Positions 18,688 to 30,984 of a stretch of DNA of 64,000 nucleotides are shown one piece after another (positions within the stretch are counted from its first letter, which is position 1; every line of letters begins with the position of its first letter). This DNA comes from Raffaelea ambrosiae (taxonomy: Eukaryota; Ascomycota; Sordariomycetes; Ophiostomatales; Ophiostomataceae): NCBI GenBank assembly GCA_002778195.1, contig PCDI01000019.1, positions 1-64,000 of the forward strand, written 5' to 3'. Position numbers and translations under genes: made by a program. The notes beneath the pieces are model-generated. The model was not told the origin of the DNA. It made no database searches and saw only the letters and a list, made by a program, of their open reading frames with translations.

Positions 18688-21338
18688 CGCCACCAGCAGC
18701 ACGACGGTCGCCGTCACCGACGCCAGCAGCGACTCGGACAGCACGGAGGAGCTGATCGACCAGCTGTCGGACCGCATGGGCTCGCTGCAGATCGGCCCGC
18801 GCGGGCACATCCGCTACTACGGCGCGACGTCCAACTTCAACCTGGTGGACATGCCGGCGCCGGACAACCTGACGGTGCACCGGACGGTGCGGCACGACGG
18901 GCAGGACCACCTGGACAGCCTGGGCCTGGGCAAGGCGGTGCCGCCGGACCTGGAGGCGCACCTGGTGCAGCTCTACTTCACGTGGCAGGACCCGGCCTGC
19001 CACGTGGTCGACCGCGCGCTGTACGAGGAGGCCCAGCGCGCCTGGTGGTCGTCGCCCAGCAAGGTCGACACGCCCTACTACTCCGAGGCCCTGCGCAACG
19101 CCATCTGCGCGCTGGGCGCCGCCTTTGCGCCGCGCCACCACCCGACCTTTGTCACCTTCCCCCAGTCGCTGTCCGACTTCTTTGCCGACCGCGCCAAGGC
19201 CCTGCTCGAGATCGAGATGGACAGCCCCTGCGTCGCCACCGTCCAGGCCCTCGCCGTCCTCAGCGGCCACGACATTGGCTGCCGCCGCGACGCCCGCGGC
19301 TGGCTCTACAGCGGCATGGGCCTGCGCCTCGCCTTTGACCTCGCCCTCCACGTCGACATGTCCGCCTACGTCGCCGCCGGCGTCCTCACCGCCGCCGAGT
19401 GCCGCCTCCGCCGCACCGTCTTCTGGGGCGCCTACGTCGCCGACCACCTGCTCGGCTTCTACCTCGGCCGCTCCATCCGCACCAACATGGAAGACGTCAC
19501 CGTCGCCAAGCCGGGCGAGAACGACCCGCCCGACCCGGCCGCTGCCGCCGCCGCCGCCGCCTCCTCCGCCTCGTCCTCGTCCTCGTCCGCCTCTTCCTCC
19601 ACGTCGTCGTCGTCGTCGTCCTCCTCCTCCTCCCCGGCTCGCATGCTGGCCACCGACACGTGGCAGCCCTACGGCTGTCCGCGCATGGACGGCAACGGCG
19701 GCATGAACAGCACCGGCCTGGGCCTGCAGGTGGCCACCGACGAGCTGAGCAAGCACCGCGCGATCCTGTGCGAGATTGGCGGGCCCATGGGCCACATGCT
19801 GTGAGTGCCGAGCGTGCCGAGCGAAGACAAGAGGAGTGCATGCAGGCCTGTCTCGACTAACAAAACTAGATATGGCAATCCAACCATCCCCCCGGCCGCC
19901 CTCCAGGCCATCAACGAAAAGACCGTCGCCAAGATGGAGGCCTGGAAGCGCAACCTGCCCCCCCAGCTGCAGGTCGACGTCGACGACCACACCCAGATGT
20001 ACTCGCCCCATGTTCTGATGCTACAGTGAGTGCCGGTCCCTCTCCAACCATCCGCGTATCCTACCTGTCTCCCACGACGTCTCTAACAACCCCAGCATGC
20101 AATACAACCAGATCATGATCCACGCCCACCGTCCCTGGATGTCCCGCACCTACGTCCAGCCCAACCCGCCCCAGGGCCCCGGCTTCTGGCACGCCCGCCA
20201 GATGTGCATCGACCGCGCCGTCGACCTCGCCAAGCTCCTCCAGCTCTACGAACAGCACTACACCTTCCGCCGCATGAACGTCCAGGGCGTCGGCATGGCC
20301 TGCTCGTCCGGACTGCTGCTCCTCTTTGCCGTCATGACCAACTTCCACGCGCCCAAGCCCGACCAGAGAGCAGACAACACCGGCCGGCCGGGCCAAGCCC
20401 GCTCCGAACAAGACCAGCCGCACGGCCAGCCGCACGGCCAGCCGCATGGCCAGCCGCATGGCCAGCCGCCGGGCCAACCGCCGGGCCAGCCGCCGGGCCA
20501 GACGCCGGGCCAGACACACCCTCTCTCCTCTCCTGCCACCCCCCCGCTCGGCCAGCACCTCAACACCTGCTTCCGCGCCCTCGACGAGCTCGCCCTCTCG
20601 TGGGAGGCCGCCAAGCGCGCCCACGAGTTCCTGGTCCTGCTGCAGCGCCAGTGGGAAAAGCGACGCCGTCGGGGGGGCGCAGGAGGAGCAGAAGGACGAG
20701 GAGGAGCAGGAGCAGGAGGAGGAGGCACAGACGCCAACGGGTTCAGGCCCAGCCCCGGCGAAGGCGTCTACGGCGGCTACGGCGGCCACGGCATCCATGT
20801 CGGCTACTACGGAGGGCGCAGCAACAGCCGGGCCCGCCGCGCCTCGTGGGCCGACCACGTGTCGCCGCGCAAGAAGCGTGCGCGCACGCTGAGCCGCAGC
20901 GGGCCGGCGGCCCACCCCCTCCACCACCACCCACTGGACCTCGAGTCGTCGGCGGCCACCGAAACGGCCACCTACGCCATCGTCTCCCCCCCCGCCGACC
21001 ACGACCTGCTCCTGCTCGACCCCGGCCTGTGCGACGGCAACAGCATCCCCGACGGCAGTCTCCAGGACAGTCTCCAGGACAGCCTACAAGACAGTCTGCA
21101 CGACAGCAACAACAACAACAACAACAACAACAGCTGCCTGCACGACCTGGACGACACCCACGGCGCTTTCGTCGGCAGCAACGGCGTCCACCACAGGCTG
21201 TCCGACCAGCACCCGCAGAAGCGGCAGGCCCGGCTGAGCCGCAACAGCATCGACACCAACTTTGAGATGGGCCTCGACCTGGACTGGATCTTCCCCGGGG
21301 GGGTCTACGGCCAGGTGCCCATGGGCGGTGAGATGTGA
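17212..21338 (+). CDS. Large Zn(II)2Cys6 transcription factor, NirA-like layout
   Basis: Nuclear regulator of about 1215 aa from five exons: 17212-17292, 17368-17450, 17716-19800, 19870-20025 and 20096-21338. The binuclear zinc cluster is C-x2-C-x6-C-x5-C-x2-C-x6-C (TACVSCRESKVK, then CDGVSPACSNC), with the first intron between the second and third Cys. A fungal-specific regulatory domain follows at about residues 460-700 (YFTWQDPACHVVDR, GMGLRLAFDLALHVDM, RRTVFWGAYVADHLLG). MQYNQIMIHAHRPWMSR starts the last exon. Disordered insertions are extreme: MPDMPD repeats, poly-Ala, poly-Thr from an (ACG)n run, poly-Ser, GQPHGQP repeats, poly-Asn. The domain order resembles NirA-type nitrogen regulators, but the target pathway is unknown. 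Repeat tracts may vary between strains. Confidence 0.85.
20431..20518 (+). repeat. Coding tandem repeat (GQP[H/P] unit)
   Basis: A 12-bp unit GGCCAGCCGCAC/GGGCCAGCCGCC repeats about seven times in the last exon of the Zn2Cys6 gene and encodes Gly-Gln-Pro-His then Gly-Gln-Pro-Pro. The unit is a multiple of three, so changes in copy number keep frame. Confidence 0.85.
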
Positions 21339-22667
21339 AGGGACCCTGTCGGGGGGGGGGCCTTGTCTGGGGGGCCAGGGACACGAGACAGATGAATAGA
21401 CTATGCGATAGAATAATGGAAACGTGTCATTGCGTCACAACTACACATTTTTGTGCGAATATTGCTTGGATAACGCGGCAAGAATCTTGCTGAACACGGC
21501 CGGACTATTGTTGTGATAACACGCAGAAATATTGGCTTGGTCGCTGGCAGGATTGCTCTTTTCGATCATACTATGTAATACGGCCAGACTATCCATGTCT
21601 GATCACACGCAATTGCATTGTTGGACAATACGCAGGAATATTGCCTCGACGGCAAGAAACACACAGGAAGGCTATTTTGATGATACGACACGATCACGAG
21701 ATGTCCTTGTGCTCCGTGTTTGCACGCCGGACGTGCATGTCTTGTCTCCTCTGCGTCATTGGAGGAAGAATCCATGCCGCGGCCCTGGGTGTCGGTATAT
21801 GTCTGCAGCGAGGCATTGCATGCCACTCGGGAATGCCTCCGGAGACAAAGAGCAAGAAGCAGAGGATCCGGGTTTGGCTCGAACCGTCACAAAAATAAGC
21901 ACAAGAAACAAAAAAGGAACAAAAAGGAACTGAGCCATCGGGTTTCACATCTACATCAGGAAACACGTGTCCATCTTGCAGCAGACCCCATTTTCAAAGT
22001 GATGGGGATTGTTCCGCTATCGACAATTCAAACTGGCAAAAATTCCCGCAGAATGGCGCGCTCAAGTACCGGGCGGCCATCAGAAAGTCGATTTCCTTTG
22101 ACCACCATGTTTCAGGGGGGGAAGGGGGGGGAAAGGGGGGGAAATGGAGATGAACAAGACCCCGGTCGCTGCTGGTTGCCATTGGGCTTCTCCAACTTGG
22201 TATCCTATAATAGTATACTTCCGTCCGTCCAGACAAGAGGCCGAGGAGAGTCGCCGTGACAAATGGGTGGATCAAGAATGTACGAGTACTCGTACTATGT
22301 AGTCGCAAAAGGAACACTAGGCAAGAGTGACCTCCTCTGGCAGGCTTTTTCCTCCTTCCTCCATGTACCTCCAGACCGGCGATATTCCGAGGTCCTCTAG
22401 CGGTCGACTACTCTGCAATTTGGCGGCGACCCCAGCTCCACTCCTTTCCAGCCGTCGCTCGAGTCCGCCAGAAGGAATTGGAGAGAGCCATGCATTTCTT
22501 CGTGCACACGACCTCGGTATTACATGGGGGTCATGTCACTCGCTCCTTGGGGGGCTTCTCTGCTGGTCACCCCATGTCACCGTCTCCAAAAGCAAGATTC
22601 CCCGACTCTGGTCTGCCTCCGCTGCGCAGTTGCCCACGGATGGACGCTTCCTGCAGATGGAGTTGGA

Positions 22668-22698
22668 GGGGGAAGGGGAAGGGGAAGGGGAAGGGGAA
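22668..22698 (+). repeat. (GGGGAA)n tract, G-quadruplex-type
   Basis: About five tandem GGGGAA units, giving more than four G4 runs separated by two bases. With the G7/G8/G7 cluster at 22115-22141 this makes two strong G-quadruplex candidates in one spacer. Confidence 0.7.
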
Positions 22699-24396
22699 GA
22701 GAGAGAGAAGAGAAGAGAGAGTGTGGGGGGGGCGGCTTAAAATCTGACGTCGGGCTGCCAGACAACATGTCGCTGTTTGAAATACGGTCTCCCTTCTCAA
22801 TCCAGCAGCTCTGGAATTGGGGAAATCTGCAGGGCCAGGCCACCACCCATGACACCTCGACCACCCTCGCGAGCCCTCTTCCCCGACGGCAAACGATTGC
22901 TGCCCAAACCAAGAAGCACCTTCTTTTTTCGTATTCATGCAACACATCTGATCAAATGAAAGAATCACCCCAGATTGTGGGCCGGACCAAGCCGTTTATT
23001 TGATATTATATTTCGCACCATTCTCGTGGAATTACTACATGGCATGGACGACCACCCGCGCCCGTTGTCGGTGTGCTATTTCAGCGAGATCCCAAGAGGC
23101 ACATATCATTGCTACAGTGCAGGGTGCCAGAAGAGACAAGGTTGCGTCCTTTTCCCCCGTGCGGAGGTGCCACATGAGCAGCTGATTTCTGACGTCAAAC
23201 TGTCTTTCTGTGCGCTTCCACGAGGCCTGTTTTTTTTTTCTTTTTTCCCTTTTTTTCCTTTTTCTCCTTTTTTCGTTTCTTTTTCCTCTTTCCCCAACCT
23301 CTCACTCTAAAACGCTTGCGTCGTGTCGCCACACGATCACTGCCTAGTGACCACCCAGGCTTACCTGTTTCGGTCGTCTTGCAACCGCCCGAATCCTTCC
23401 TGTGGGAAAAGCGCCACACCATGAAGGCAAAAGCTTGTGTGGCCCCCCGAGAAAAAGCTGAGCACGCTGGCGCAGGTCTTGCGCGAACCGGCCTACTTGT
23501 GGCCTTTTGGGTCCTCCTCTGCGAGCGACTCTAGGAGGCAGACGATGGGCATTCTGCGTGGCCTTTTTTTTCGGGGTTTTTTCTCTGCCTCCGAGGATCC
23601 GATGCAGTTGTACTCGCACTATCTCGCGTGTGGGCGGATACAGCGTCCATGTCGTCGTATATACGGGGCAAACCCGCAGTGGCAAACCACCGGATGCAAA
23701 TTGGCGGGTCCTAAACAAAGGACTCTAGTCAGGTCTGGGGCAATTTGACGCTATCGTACGCCCGCCCGGGGTAGAATTTGCGGGGGCCCCAAGGGAAACA
23801 AAACACCAAAGCACCAAAGCACCAAATCACAGAGGACCGAGGCTGGGGGGGGGGCCCTCTCGGGCATTATTTCCGGGTCTTGTCCGGGGCAGCGCCAGGC
23901 GCTGATTGGGCGGGCAGGGTCTTGGCTCCTCTGGCAGGCCCCTGTGCCCACTCTGCTCTCGGACTGTTTTTCCGGCGCTGGCAGTCAGGACATGCCGTCA
24001 GCCAAGCCGACTGGAAAGCATCCGAGCACTGGATGCACGCCATTCGAGACGCACTATTAAGGTGTACTTCGCCGAGGATTTCACCGTTGTGTGGGCAGCG
24101 ACGGCAGACAGGGGTCTGGACAAAAGAGTGGAGCCGCCGGTGTAGAGGACTCGCTAGCCCACCCGCGGTCGGTCCCAACCCCAGACTGGGGGAGACTCCC
24201 TACTCTGGGGCAAGATACTTGGCCGCTTTCGTAAGTACTGTACAGGCGAGCGAGGAGCATCACTCTGTGCCCCGTGCTGAGCAGAAAACCGGGAACGCGG
24301 AGGGCGACGTCAGATGCTGCCCAGCCTCGAGACACCGACTATAGTAGCAGAGAAACGGGCGAGTATAATATCTAGCGTCGGCGCGTGTAGGCCAAC

Positions 24397-24404
24397 TATA
24401 AATA
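24397..24404 (+). promoter_or_regulatory. TATA box of the sugar transporter gene
   Basis: TATAAATA, 158 bases before the ATG at 24562. The position fits a fungal TATA element with a leader of about 100 bases. Confidence 0.55.
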
Positions 24405-24561
24405 TGACGGCGAGCGAACCTCGCTGCAGTTTCCCCGGCTGTGAATGTGCTTGCTTAGGGGAGTGATACATAACCCAGTTCCTCACCACAACATCTCAGA
24501 CAACACGCTTCTCGGCTGAGTCCCTTTTTTTTGTTTTGGTTTTGTTGTTCTGCCACCCATC

Positions 24562-26510
24562 ATGAGCGCCGAGGGACAGAAAGAGACAGGCACGGGGCAT
24601 TTTGAGAACGCCATGGAGACCAAGACCGCCGCCATCCCCGCGGCCCACGATGAGCGGCCCGTGTGGGAAACCCGCGAGGCCTATGGCAAGAAGGGTAGGT
24701 CGTTGTCGTCGGACACCTCCTTTGTCACGTGATGGCGTCGTGAACAGCATCAACTACCACTACAGCAACGACCACCCGCTGACTCTATGTTTCCAGGTTT
24801 CATGGGCGTGTTCAGCAGCCGCTATGTGACGGCCTGCGCCGCGTTTGCCGCCATTGGCGGGTCCCTGTTTGGCTACGACCAGGGCGTGGTGTCCGTGACG
24901 CTCGTGATGCCCCAGTTCCTGGAGGTCTTCCCCGAGATCGACAACGGCCTGAAGAAGGGCATCCTGACCTCCATGGTCGAGCTGGGCGCCTTTGTCGGCT
25001 CCATGAACATGGGCTGGATCTCGGACAAGTTCTCGCGCAAAAAGGCCATCTTCATTGCCTGCATCATCTTCCTGGCCGGCTCCGCCATCCAGACCGGCGC
25101 CCGCGACTACAACATGCTCGTCGGCGGCCGGCTCCTCGGCGGCATCGGCGTCGGCATGCTGGCCATGGTCGTGCCCGTCTACATCTCCGAGATTGCGCCC
25201 CCCGAGATGCGCGGCACCCTGCTCGTGCTCCAGGAGCTGTCCATTGTGTTTGCCATTGTCGTCGCCTTTTACATCACCTACGGCACGCGCTACATCCAGA
25301 GCGAATGGTCCTGGCGCCTGCCTTTTCTGCTGCAGGTGGGTTCCTGGTTTGGGTGACACGAAAAAAAAAAAAACAGGAAAGCAAAACTAACACTCGCAGA
25401 TGGCTCCTGCTATCCTCCTGGCTGTCGGCATCCCCTTCTTGCCCTACTCCCCCCGCTGGCTGGCTCTCAAAGGCCGCGACGACGAATCCCTGCAGACCCT
25501 GAGCAAGCTGCGTGGCCTGCCGACCACGGACGAGCGCGTCCTGACCGAGTGGTTTGAGATCCGCGCCGAGGCCCAGTACCGCAAGGAGGTCAGCGCCGAG
25601 CTGCACCCCCAGCTGCAGGACGGCCGCCGCTTCAGCCGCTTCAAGCTCCACGTCTACGACTATCTCGACTGCTTCCGCAAGGGCGTCTGGCGCCGTACCA
25701 TGGTCGGCATCATGCTCATGTTCTTCCAGCGTAAGTGGAAAGAGGAAAAAAGAAGAAAGAAACAAGGAAAGAGGAAAAAAGAAGAAAGGAACAAAGAAAA
25801 GTAGCTGACCTGCTGACCTTTCAGAATTCGTCGGCATCAACGCGCTCATCTACTACTCCCCCACGCTCTTCGCCACCATGGGCCTCAACTACGAGATGCA
25901 GCTCGACATGTCGGGCGTGCTCAACATCTGCCAGTTCGTCGCCTGCATCTGGTCGCTCTGGGGCATGGACCGCTTCGGCCGGCGCAATCTGCTGCTGGTC
26001 GGCGCCGCCGGCTGCGGCGTCGCCCACCTCATCATTGCCTGCCTGACGGGCAAGTTTGAAAACAGCTGGGCCACCCACACGGCCGAGGGCTGGGTCTCGG
26101 TGACGTTCCTCTTCATCTTCATGCTCATCTTTGGCGCCACCTGGGGCCCCATCGGCTGGGCGCTGCCCGCCGAGATCTTCCCGGCCTCGCTGCGCAGCAA
26201 GGGCGTCGCCTACTCGACCATGTCCAACTGGTTCAACAACTTTATCATCGGCCTCATCACGCCGCCGCTGGTCATCAACACGGGCTTCGGCGCCTACGTC
26301 TTCTTCTGCGCCTTTTGCATCCTGGCCTTTGCCTGGACCTGGTTCTTCGTGCCCGAGACCAACGGCCGCACCCTCGAGCAGATGGACCACGTCTTCAAGG
26401 ACAACAGCGGCGAGGCCGAGGCCTCCCGCAAGGCCCGCATCGAGCAGGAAATTGCCGCGTCGGTCTGGCAGAACGGTCGCTCGGGCGAGCTTGTTCGCAG
26501 TGAAGCGTAG
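24562..26510 (+). CDS. MFS sugar transporter (hexose/monosaccharide type)
   Basis: Plasma-membrane sugar:proton symporter of 562 aa, with 12 predicted helices. Four exons: 24562-24694, 24797-25335, 25400-25730 and 25825-26510. Sugar-porter signatures are all present: FGYDQGVVS in helix 1, GGRLLGGIGVGML, PVYISEIAPPEMRG, SPRWL before the central loop, QQFVGINALIYYSP in helix 7, RFGRRNLL, and PETNGRTLEQMDHVF after helix 12. The third intron is an AG-rich tract with a tandem GGAAAGAGGAAAAAAGAAG unit. A TATA box lies 158 bases upstream. The family covers glucose, xylose, galactose and others, so specificity is open. The nearby GH3 beta-xylosidase type gene makes pentoses an attractive but unproven guess. 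Confidence 0.9.
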
Positions 26511-28295
26511 AGAAACAAAGACACCAAGGAAAAGGCCTCGCCACGACATGGAATCCGCCACGACATGGAATCTGTTCCACGTCTTTGCTCTCTGCGCTGG
26601 CTCTACGCTGGGCTCTACGCCTGGTCCTGACTGGCTCGGGGGTCCGACCACCACTGATCGACTGCCGACAAGGCTCTTCTATACCACATGGCCCTCCTTT
26701 CGTCTTGTCTCCTTTTTTCACGCGTCCGCTTCCTTCTTTTGCTTTGTATATCAACCATACATATAGCTCACCCGTAGACGGTCCTTGTCTCCCAAGGCTT
26801 GATCAATATACTTTTTTGATTTGTACTCCCCCCCTTCGCTGTCGTTCGTGCCATGATGCTCAGCTTCCGTGTTGTGTGTGTTGTGTGGACGGCCGTTTGG
26901 AAGGACTCTGCGATGCACAGACAAGAGACCGCGTCTGCGTGCTCAGCCACCATGCCTCTACAGGTCGTGTCAGTCTGCGGCCACGTTGCCCCATCGGTCT
27001 ACCGACCATGGCCCATGTGGGCCGCGGTAGACCCATCCATGCAGCAAAAGAACAAGGGAACCAACAAGGGAACCAGCCTTCCTCGATCGGATCCTGCCTC
27101 ATCGCCCGGGATGCAGCCAGCTGGGCAGGACGGCAGGACGGCAGGACGGCAGGACAGCAGGTACCTGTGACGTCACTGTCCATGCAGCAGACCCACGGGC
27201 GCTGGCCTCCGGTTGACAAATAACTCGTCGGGGCAGATTCCGCAAGCGGTAGCCATGAAGGTGCGACGTGTGTCAGAGGATGGAGACAGATCAGCACGCG
27301 CGATGGAATATTGGTTATAGCAGCTACTAGGCTAGGTTCCCATCGGTGGAAAGGGCGCCAAGGGGGGGGAGTGCCTGGAAATGGAAAAGCAATAAAACAA
27401 AGGGCGGCAAAATGGAGCCGGAGAGGCGAAATGAGAGACAAAAAGGATTCAGAGAATGCCTGTTCTTCGCGCGGAAATGGGTGTGGAGTCTCAGACGACT
27501 TCCTCGAGCGAGGCTCCCAACAGGCCCCTATCTGGTGACATCAGACCTGGATGGGCTTAGTCTGTGTTGGAACGGGGTGCTTTTGCGGTAAGGGGGTCTT
27601 TTCCAGGCCAGAGAGGGTAGGAATGGGGGACGTGTGAAATTGGACATCGTGTTGGATCAGATAACACTGCGTATGCGGCTCGTCTGGGGAGGCCTGCAGG
27701 TCTCTGAAGACCTGCAAGGGCCGCCGGACCCCAGACACCGCGGCCGACGGCAAGGGAACATGTTTGGGGGGGGAACAGGAGATCTCGGACCACGTGTTGG
27801 AGAACACTAGTTCAAGCTGACTGTGTGCTTGGAAGGGTCGTCGCCCATGCTGGGTGTTGGTGTGTGTCTACTTCTGTGTGGCCAGGTCGACTACACGGCA
27901 ACGATCACACGGCCAGTCAAGTCAGATCGAGAGTCGTCGGATTCCGTTGTCTGGGTTGTGGTAGAAAAAGTGCTGGTTTTCCGTGTCCAAATGCTCGGGC
28001 ACACGAGCGTTCATGTCCAGAGACCGAGAGGGTTTTTGTACTCTCCCGAGCAGCGTGTCCAGCCTCGTCTTTCTTTCTTTTTTCGCATCGTGCAATTTAT
28101 GCAAGTATCCTATACCGTATGATATTCCAGGTCATATGAGCCAAAAATTGTCAGCTGCGATTCTGAGATTTCCAAACTCCCCTCCCGAAACAGAGGCCAC
28201 GATGTCTGGTCCCGGGATTTCGAACCCGAGACGTTGGCCTACGGAAATAGATTCCGCAGCCTAGCCCACACCAGAGCACGGACACTGTAGGCACG

Positions 28296-28326
<31 letters not shown>

Positions 28327-28713
28327 ACACGCACATGACCGGTCGGACCTACATAAAATCTTTGCCCCGGAATCCCAACCGACCGCTGCCTCAGAGAACC
28401 GGACGGACACCAGCTGCGCTTCATTGCCGTGCATGGCCGAAGCCGAAGCCGGTCGCCTTTCGCGGATGTGGAGTAGGTAGCTCTGGAAACCAGAAACCGA
28501 ATACAGCATTTAAAATAAACACGACAAATGGAGAAATGCCAAAGACATAGTAGAAGAGCAAAGAGAGCAGCTCGGTACAAGGAGAAGGCCGTGACAGACC
28601 AAGACAGCAGACCGTAAACACAATTTCGCTGCATCCATTGCAGAACCAAGATCCTCGTTTTTTCTTTTTTTTTTTGGCGAGCGCGCAAAACATTCACAGA
28701 GACTCCCCCAAAC
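26511..28713. other. Intergenic spacer (2.2 kb)
   Basis: No supported gene. It contains a CA dinucleotide run (28295-28333) and a tRNA-like block on the minus strand (28203-28276) that does not fold into a full cloverleaf by eye. Confidence 0.6.
28295..28333. repeat. (CA)n microsatellite
   Basis: About 13 uninterrupted CA units followed by GACACACACGCACA; a simple dinucleotide repeat. Confidence 0.9.
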
Positions 28714-30984
28714 ATGCCTTCCGCCTCAGAATTGACGAGCAAAGGCTCGCAAGGCCCGTCCAATGGCGCCAAGAGCGGACCTGCCAGCCTGGATGCCGAC
28801 GACTACGCCGTGCTGACGCTGCGCAACCTGATCTTTGACATCTGCAACCAGAACGGTGGCGGCCATGGCGGCTCGGCCATTGGCATGGCGGCGCTGGGCG
28901 TGGCCCTCTACAAGTACACGATGCGGTACAGCCCGGCCGACCCGGAGTGGTTTGACCGGGACCGGTTTGTGCTGTCGAATGGTGAGCATCGATGCCGGGG
29001 CGGCCCCTTGTTGTTGTTGTTGCTGTTTCGTGGGAACGTTCTTTTGTGCTGACTCGCCAGGCCACACGGCCATGTTCTTGTACGCCCTCAACCACCTGGT
29101 CGGCTACGACAACTGGACGATGGACGAGCTCAAGGGCTACGGATCGGCCAAGACCAACGGCTACACCACGCTGGCCCACGCCCACCCCGAGCGCGAGATC
29201 CCCGGCATCGAAGTCACCACGGGGCCCCTGGGCCAGGGCATCGCCAACGCGGTCGGCCTGGCCATCGCCTCCAAGAACCTGGCGGCGCGCTACAACCGGC
29301 CGGGCTTCGACGTGGTGCAGTCGCGCGTCTACTGCACCACGGGCGACGGCTGTCTCATGGAGGGCGTCGCGCTCGAGGCCATCTCGCTGGCCGGCAGCCT
29401 CAAGCTGGACAACCTCGTGCTCCTGTACGACAACAACCAGGTGACGTGCGACGGCCCGCTGGACTGGATCAACGAGGAGGACGTCAACGCCAAGATGCGC
29501 GCCTGCGGCTGGTACGTGCTCGACGTCGCCGACGGCTGCTACGACGTGCAGGCCCTCGTGTCGGCCCTCGACCACGCCCGCACGGCCCGGCCGGGGAAGC
29601 CCGTCTTCATCAACATCCGCACCGTCATCGGGCTGGGCACGCCCGTGGCCGGCACGTACAAGGCGCACCACGGCGCGTTCGACCCGGCGGCCGTGGAGGC
29701 GTCCAAGCGCCAGGCCGGCCAGGACCCGGCGGCGACCCACGTCATCCCGCCGGCGTCGCTGGCCTACTTCCGCGAGCGCAAGACGCACGGCCAGGCGCTG
29801 CGGCAGGCCTGGGACGCCCTGGTCGCCCGCTATGCGGCCGCCCACCCGGAGCTGGCCGCCGAGTTTGCCCGGGACCAGGCCGGCGACAGCGTGGGCACGG
29901 CCTGGCAGGACGTGCTGGCCAAGATGGACAGCAAGCCGTTTGCCGGCGAGGCGACCCGGGACGCCAACGGCGCCATCGTGGCCAAGCTGTGGGACATCTG
30001 CCCGGCGCTGTTTGGCGGCGGCGCCGACCTGGTCAACTCCAACAAGCTGAGCTACGCCGAGTCCAACGTGTTCCACCCGTCCACGAGCTATGCCGGGCGG
30101 TACATCCGCTACGGCATTCGCGAGCATGCCATGGCCGCCATCTCGAACGGCGTGGCCGCCTACAACCCCGGGACGTTCCTGCCCATCACGGCCACGTTTT
30201 TGTTGTTCTTTCTCTACGTGAGTGAACCCCCCCCCCCCCCTTCTGTTCCCCCCATTTCTCCTCTGACCTCATATTCTAGGCTGCTCCCGGCGTGCGCATG
30301 GGCGCTCTGAGCCACCTGCAGACGATCCACATTGCCACGCACGACTCGTTTGCCGAGGGCCAGAACGGGCCGACGCACCAGCCGGTCGAGCTGGACTCGC
30401 TCTTCCGGGCCATGCCCAACCTGGCCTACATCCGGCCGTGCGACGGCGAAGAGACCATGGGCGCCTGGATGCTCGCGCTCGGCAACAAGACGGGGCCGTC
30501 CATGCTGTCGCTGGGCCGGGACCCCACGGGCCCCGTGGGCAACACGGACCGCTTCGCCGTGGCCAAGGGCGCCTACGTCGTGCGGGAGGCGGCGTCGGCG
30601 AAGCTGACGCTGGCCAGCTGCGGCACCAACCTGCACTACGCCGTGGCGGCCGCGGCCGCGCTGACGGACCACGACGGCATCCCCACGCGGGTGGTCAGCT
30701 GCCCGAGCTTCTCCCACTTTGACGCGCAGCCGGACGCGTACAAGGCGTCGGTGTTTCCGCGCGACGGCACGCCCATTGTGAGCGTCGAGGAGTACGTGGC
30801 CACGACGTGGGCGCGCTATGCGACGGCCAGCTGCGGCATGACCACCTTTGGCTACTCGGCCTCCAACGCGAGCAACTACGACCGCTTCGGGCTGGACGCC
30901 GCCGGGATCCAGCGGCGGGTCAAGGCCTACCTGACCGACCTGAACGGCCAGGATGCTCGGCGGGCGGGCTGGAAGGCCATTTGA
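28714..30984 (+). CDS. Transketolase-family enzyme (transketolase or dihydroxyacetone synthase type)
   Basis: Thiamine-diphosphate enzyme that moves two-carbon ketol units between sugar phosphates. 709 aa from three exons: 28714-28981, 29061-30217 and 30280-30984. [10 protein letters not shown] (end of exon 1 into 2), [14 protein letters not shown] and GDGCLMEG...YDNNQVT, the ThDP/metal-binding loop, are plain. [15 protein letters not shown] sequence ([13 protein letters not shown]) carries the catalytic Glu. Exon 3 has [17 protein letters not shown]. The N-terminus has [15 protein letters not shown] where ordinary transketolases have GHPGAPMG, closer to dihydroxyacetone-synthase-type paralogues. 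The C-terminus (KAI) is not a canonical peroxisomal PTS1 signal, so a cytosolic location is likely. It may therefore be a second, specialised transketolase. Confidence 0.9.

Larger units (their letters stand above)
21339..24561. other. Long intergenic spacer (3.2 kb)
   Basis: I see no convincing gene. It contains two G-rich tracts (22115-22141 and 22668-22698), pyrimidine tracts near 23230-23300, one small Cys-rich open frame on the minus strand (23867-24178) and, at its right end, the sugar-transporter promoter. Confidence 0.6.

Noticed and set aside
17534..20011. 825-aa open frame on the minus strand
   Set aside because: It lies fully opposite the Zn2Cys6 exon; composition is Gly/Arg/Val-rich, typical of a shadow frame in GC-rich codons, with no domain.
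23778..24344. 188-aa plus-strand open frame in the 3.2-kb spacer
   Set aside because: No start context, no domain, and the composition follows G-rich DNA; only the minus-strand Cys-rich frame drew any interest.
28694..30127. 477-aa open frame on the minus strand
   Set aside because: Antisense shadow of the transketolase gene; no motif.
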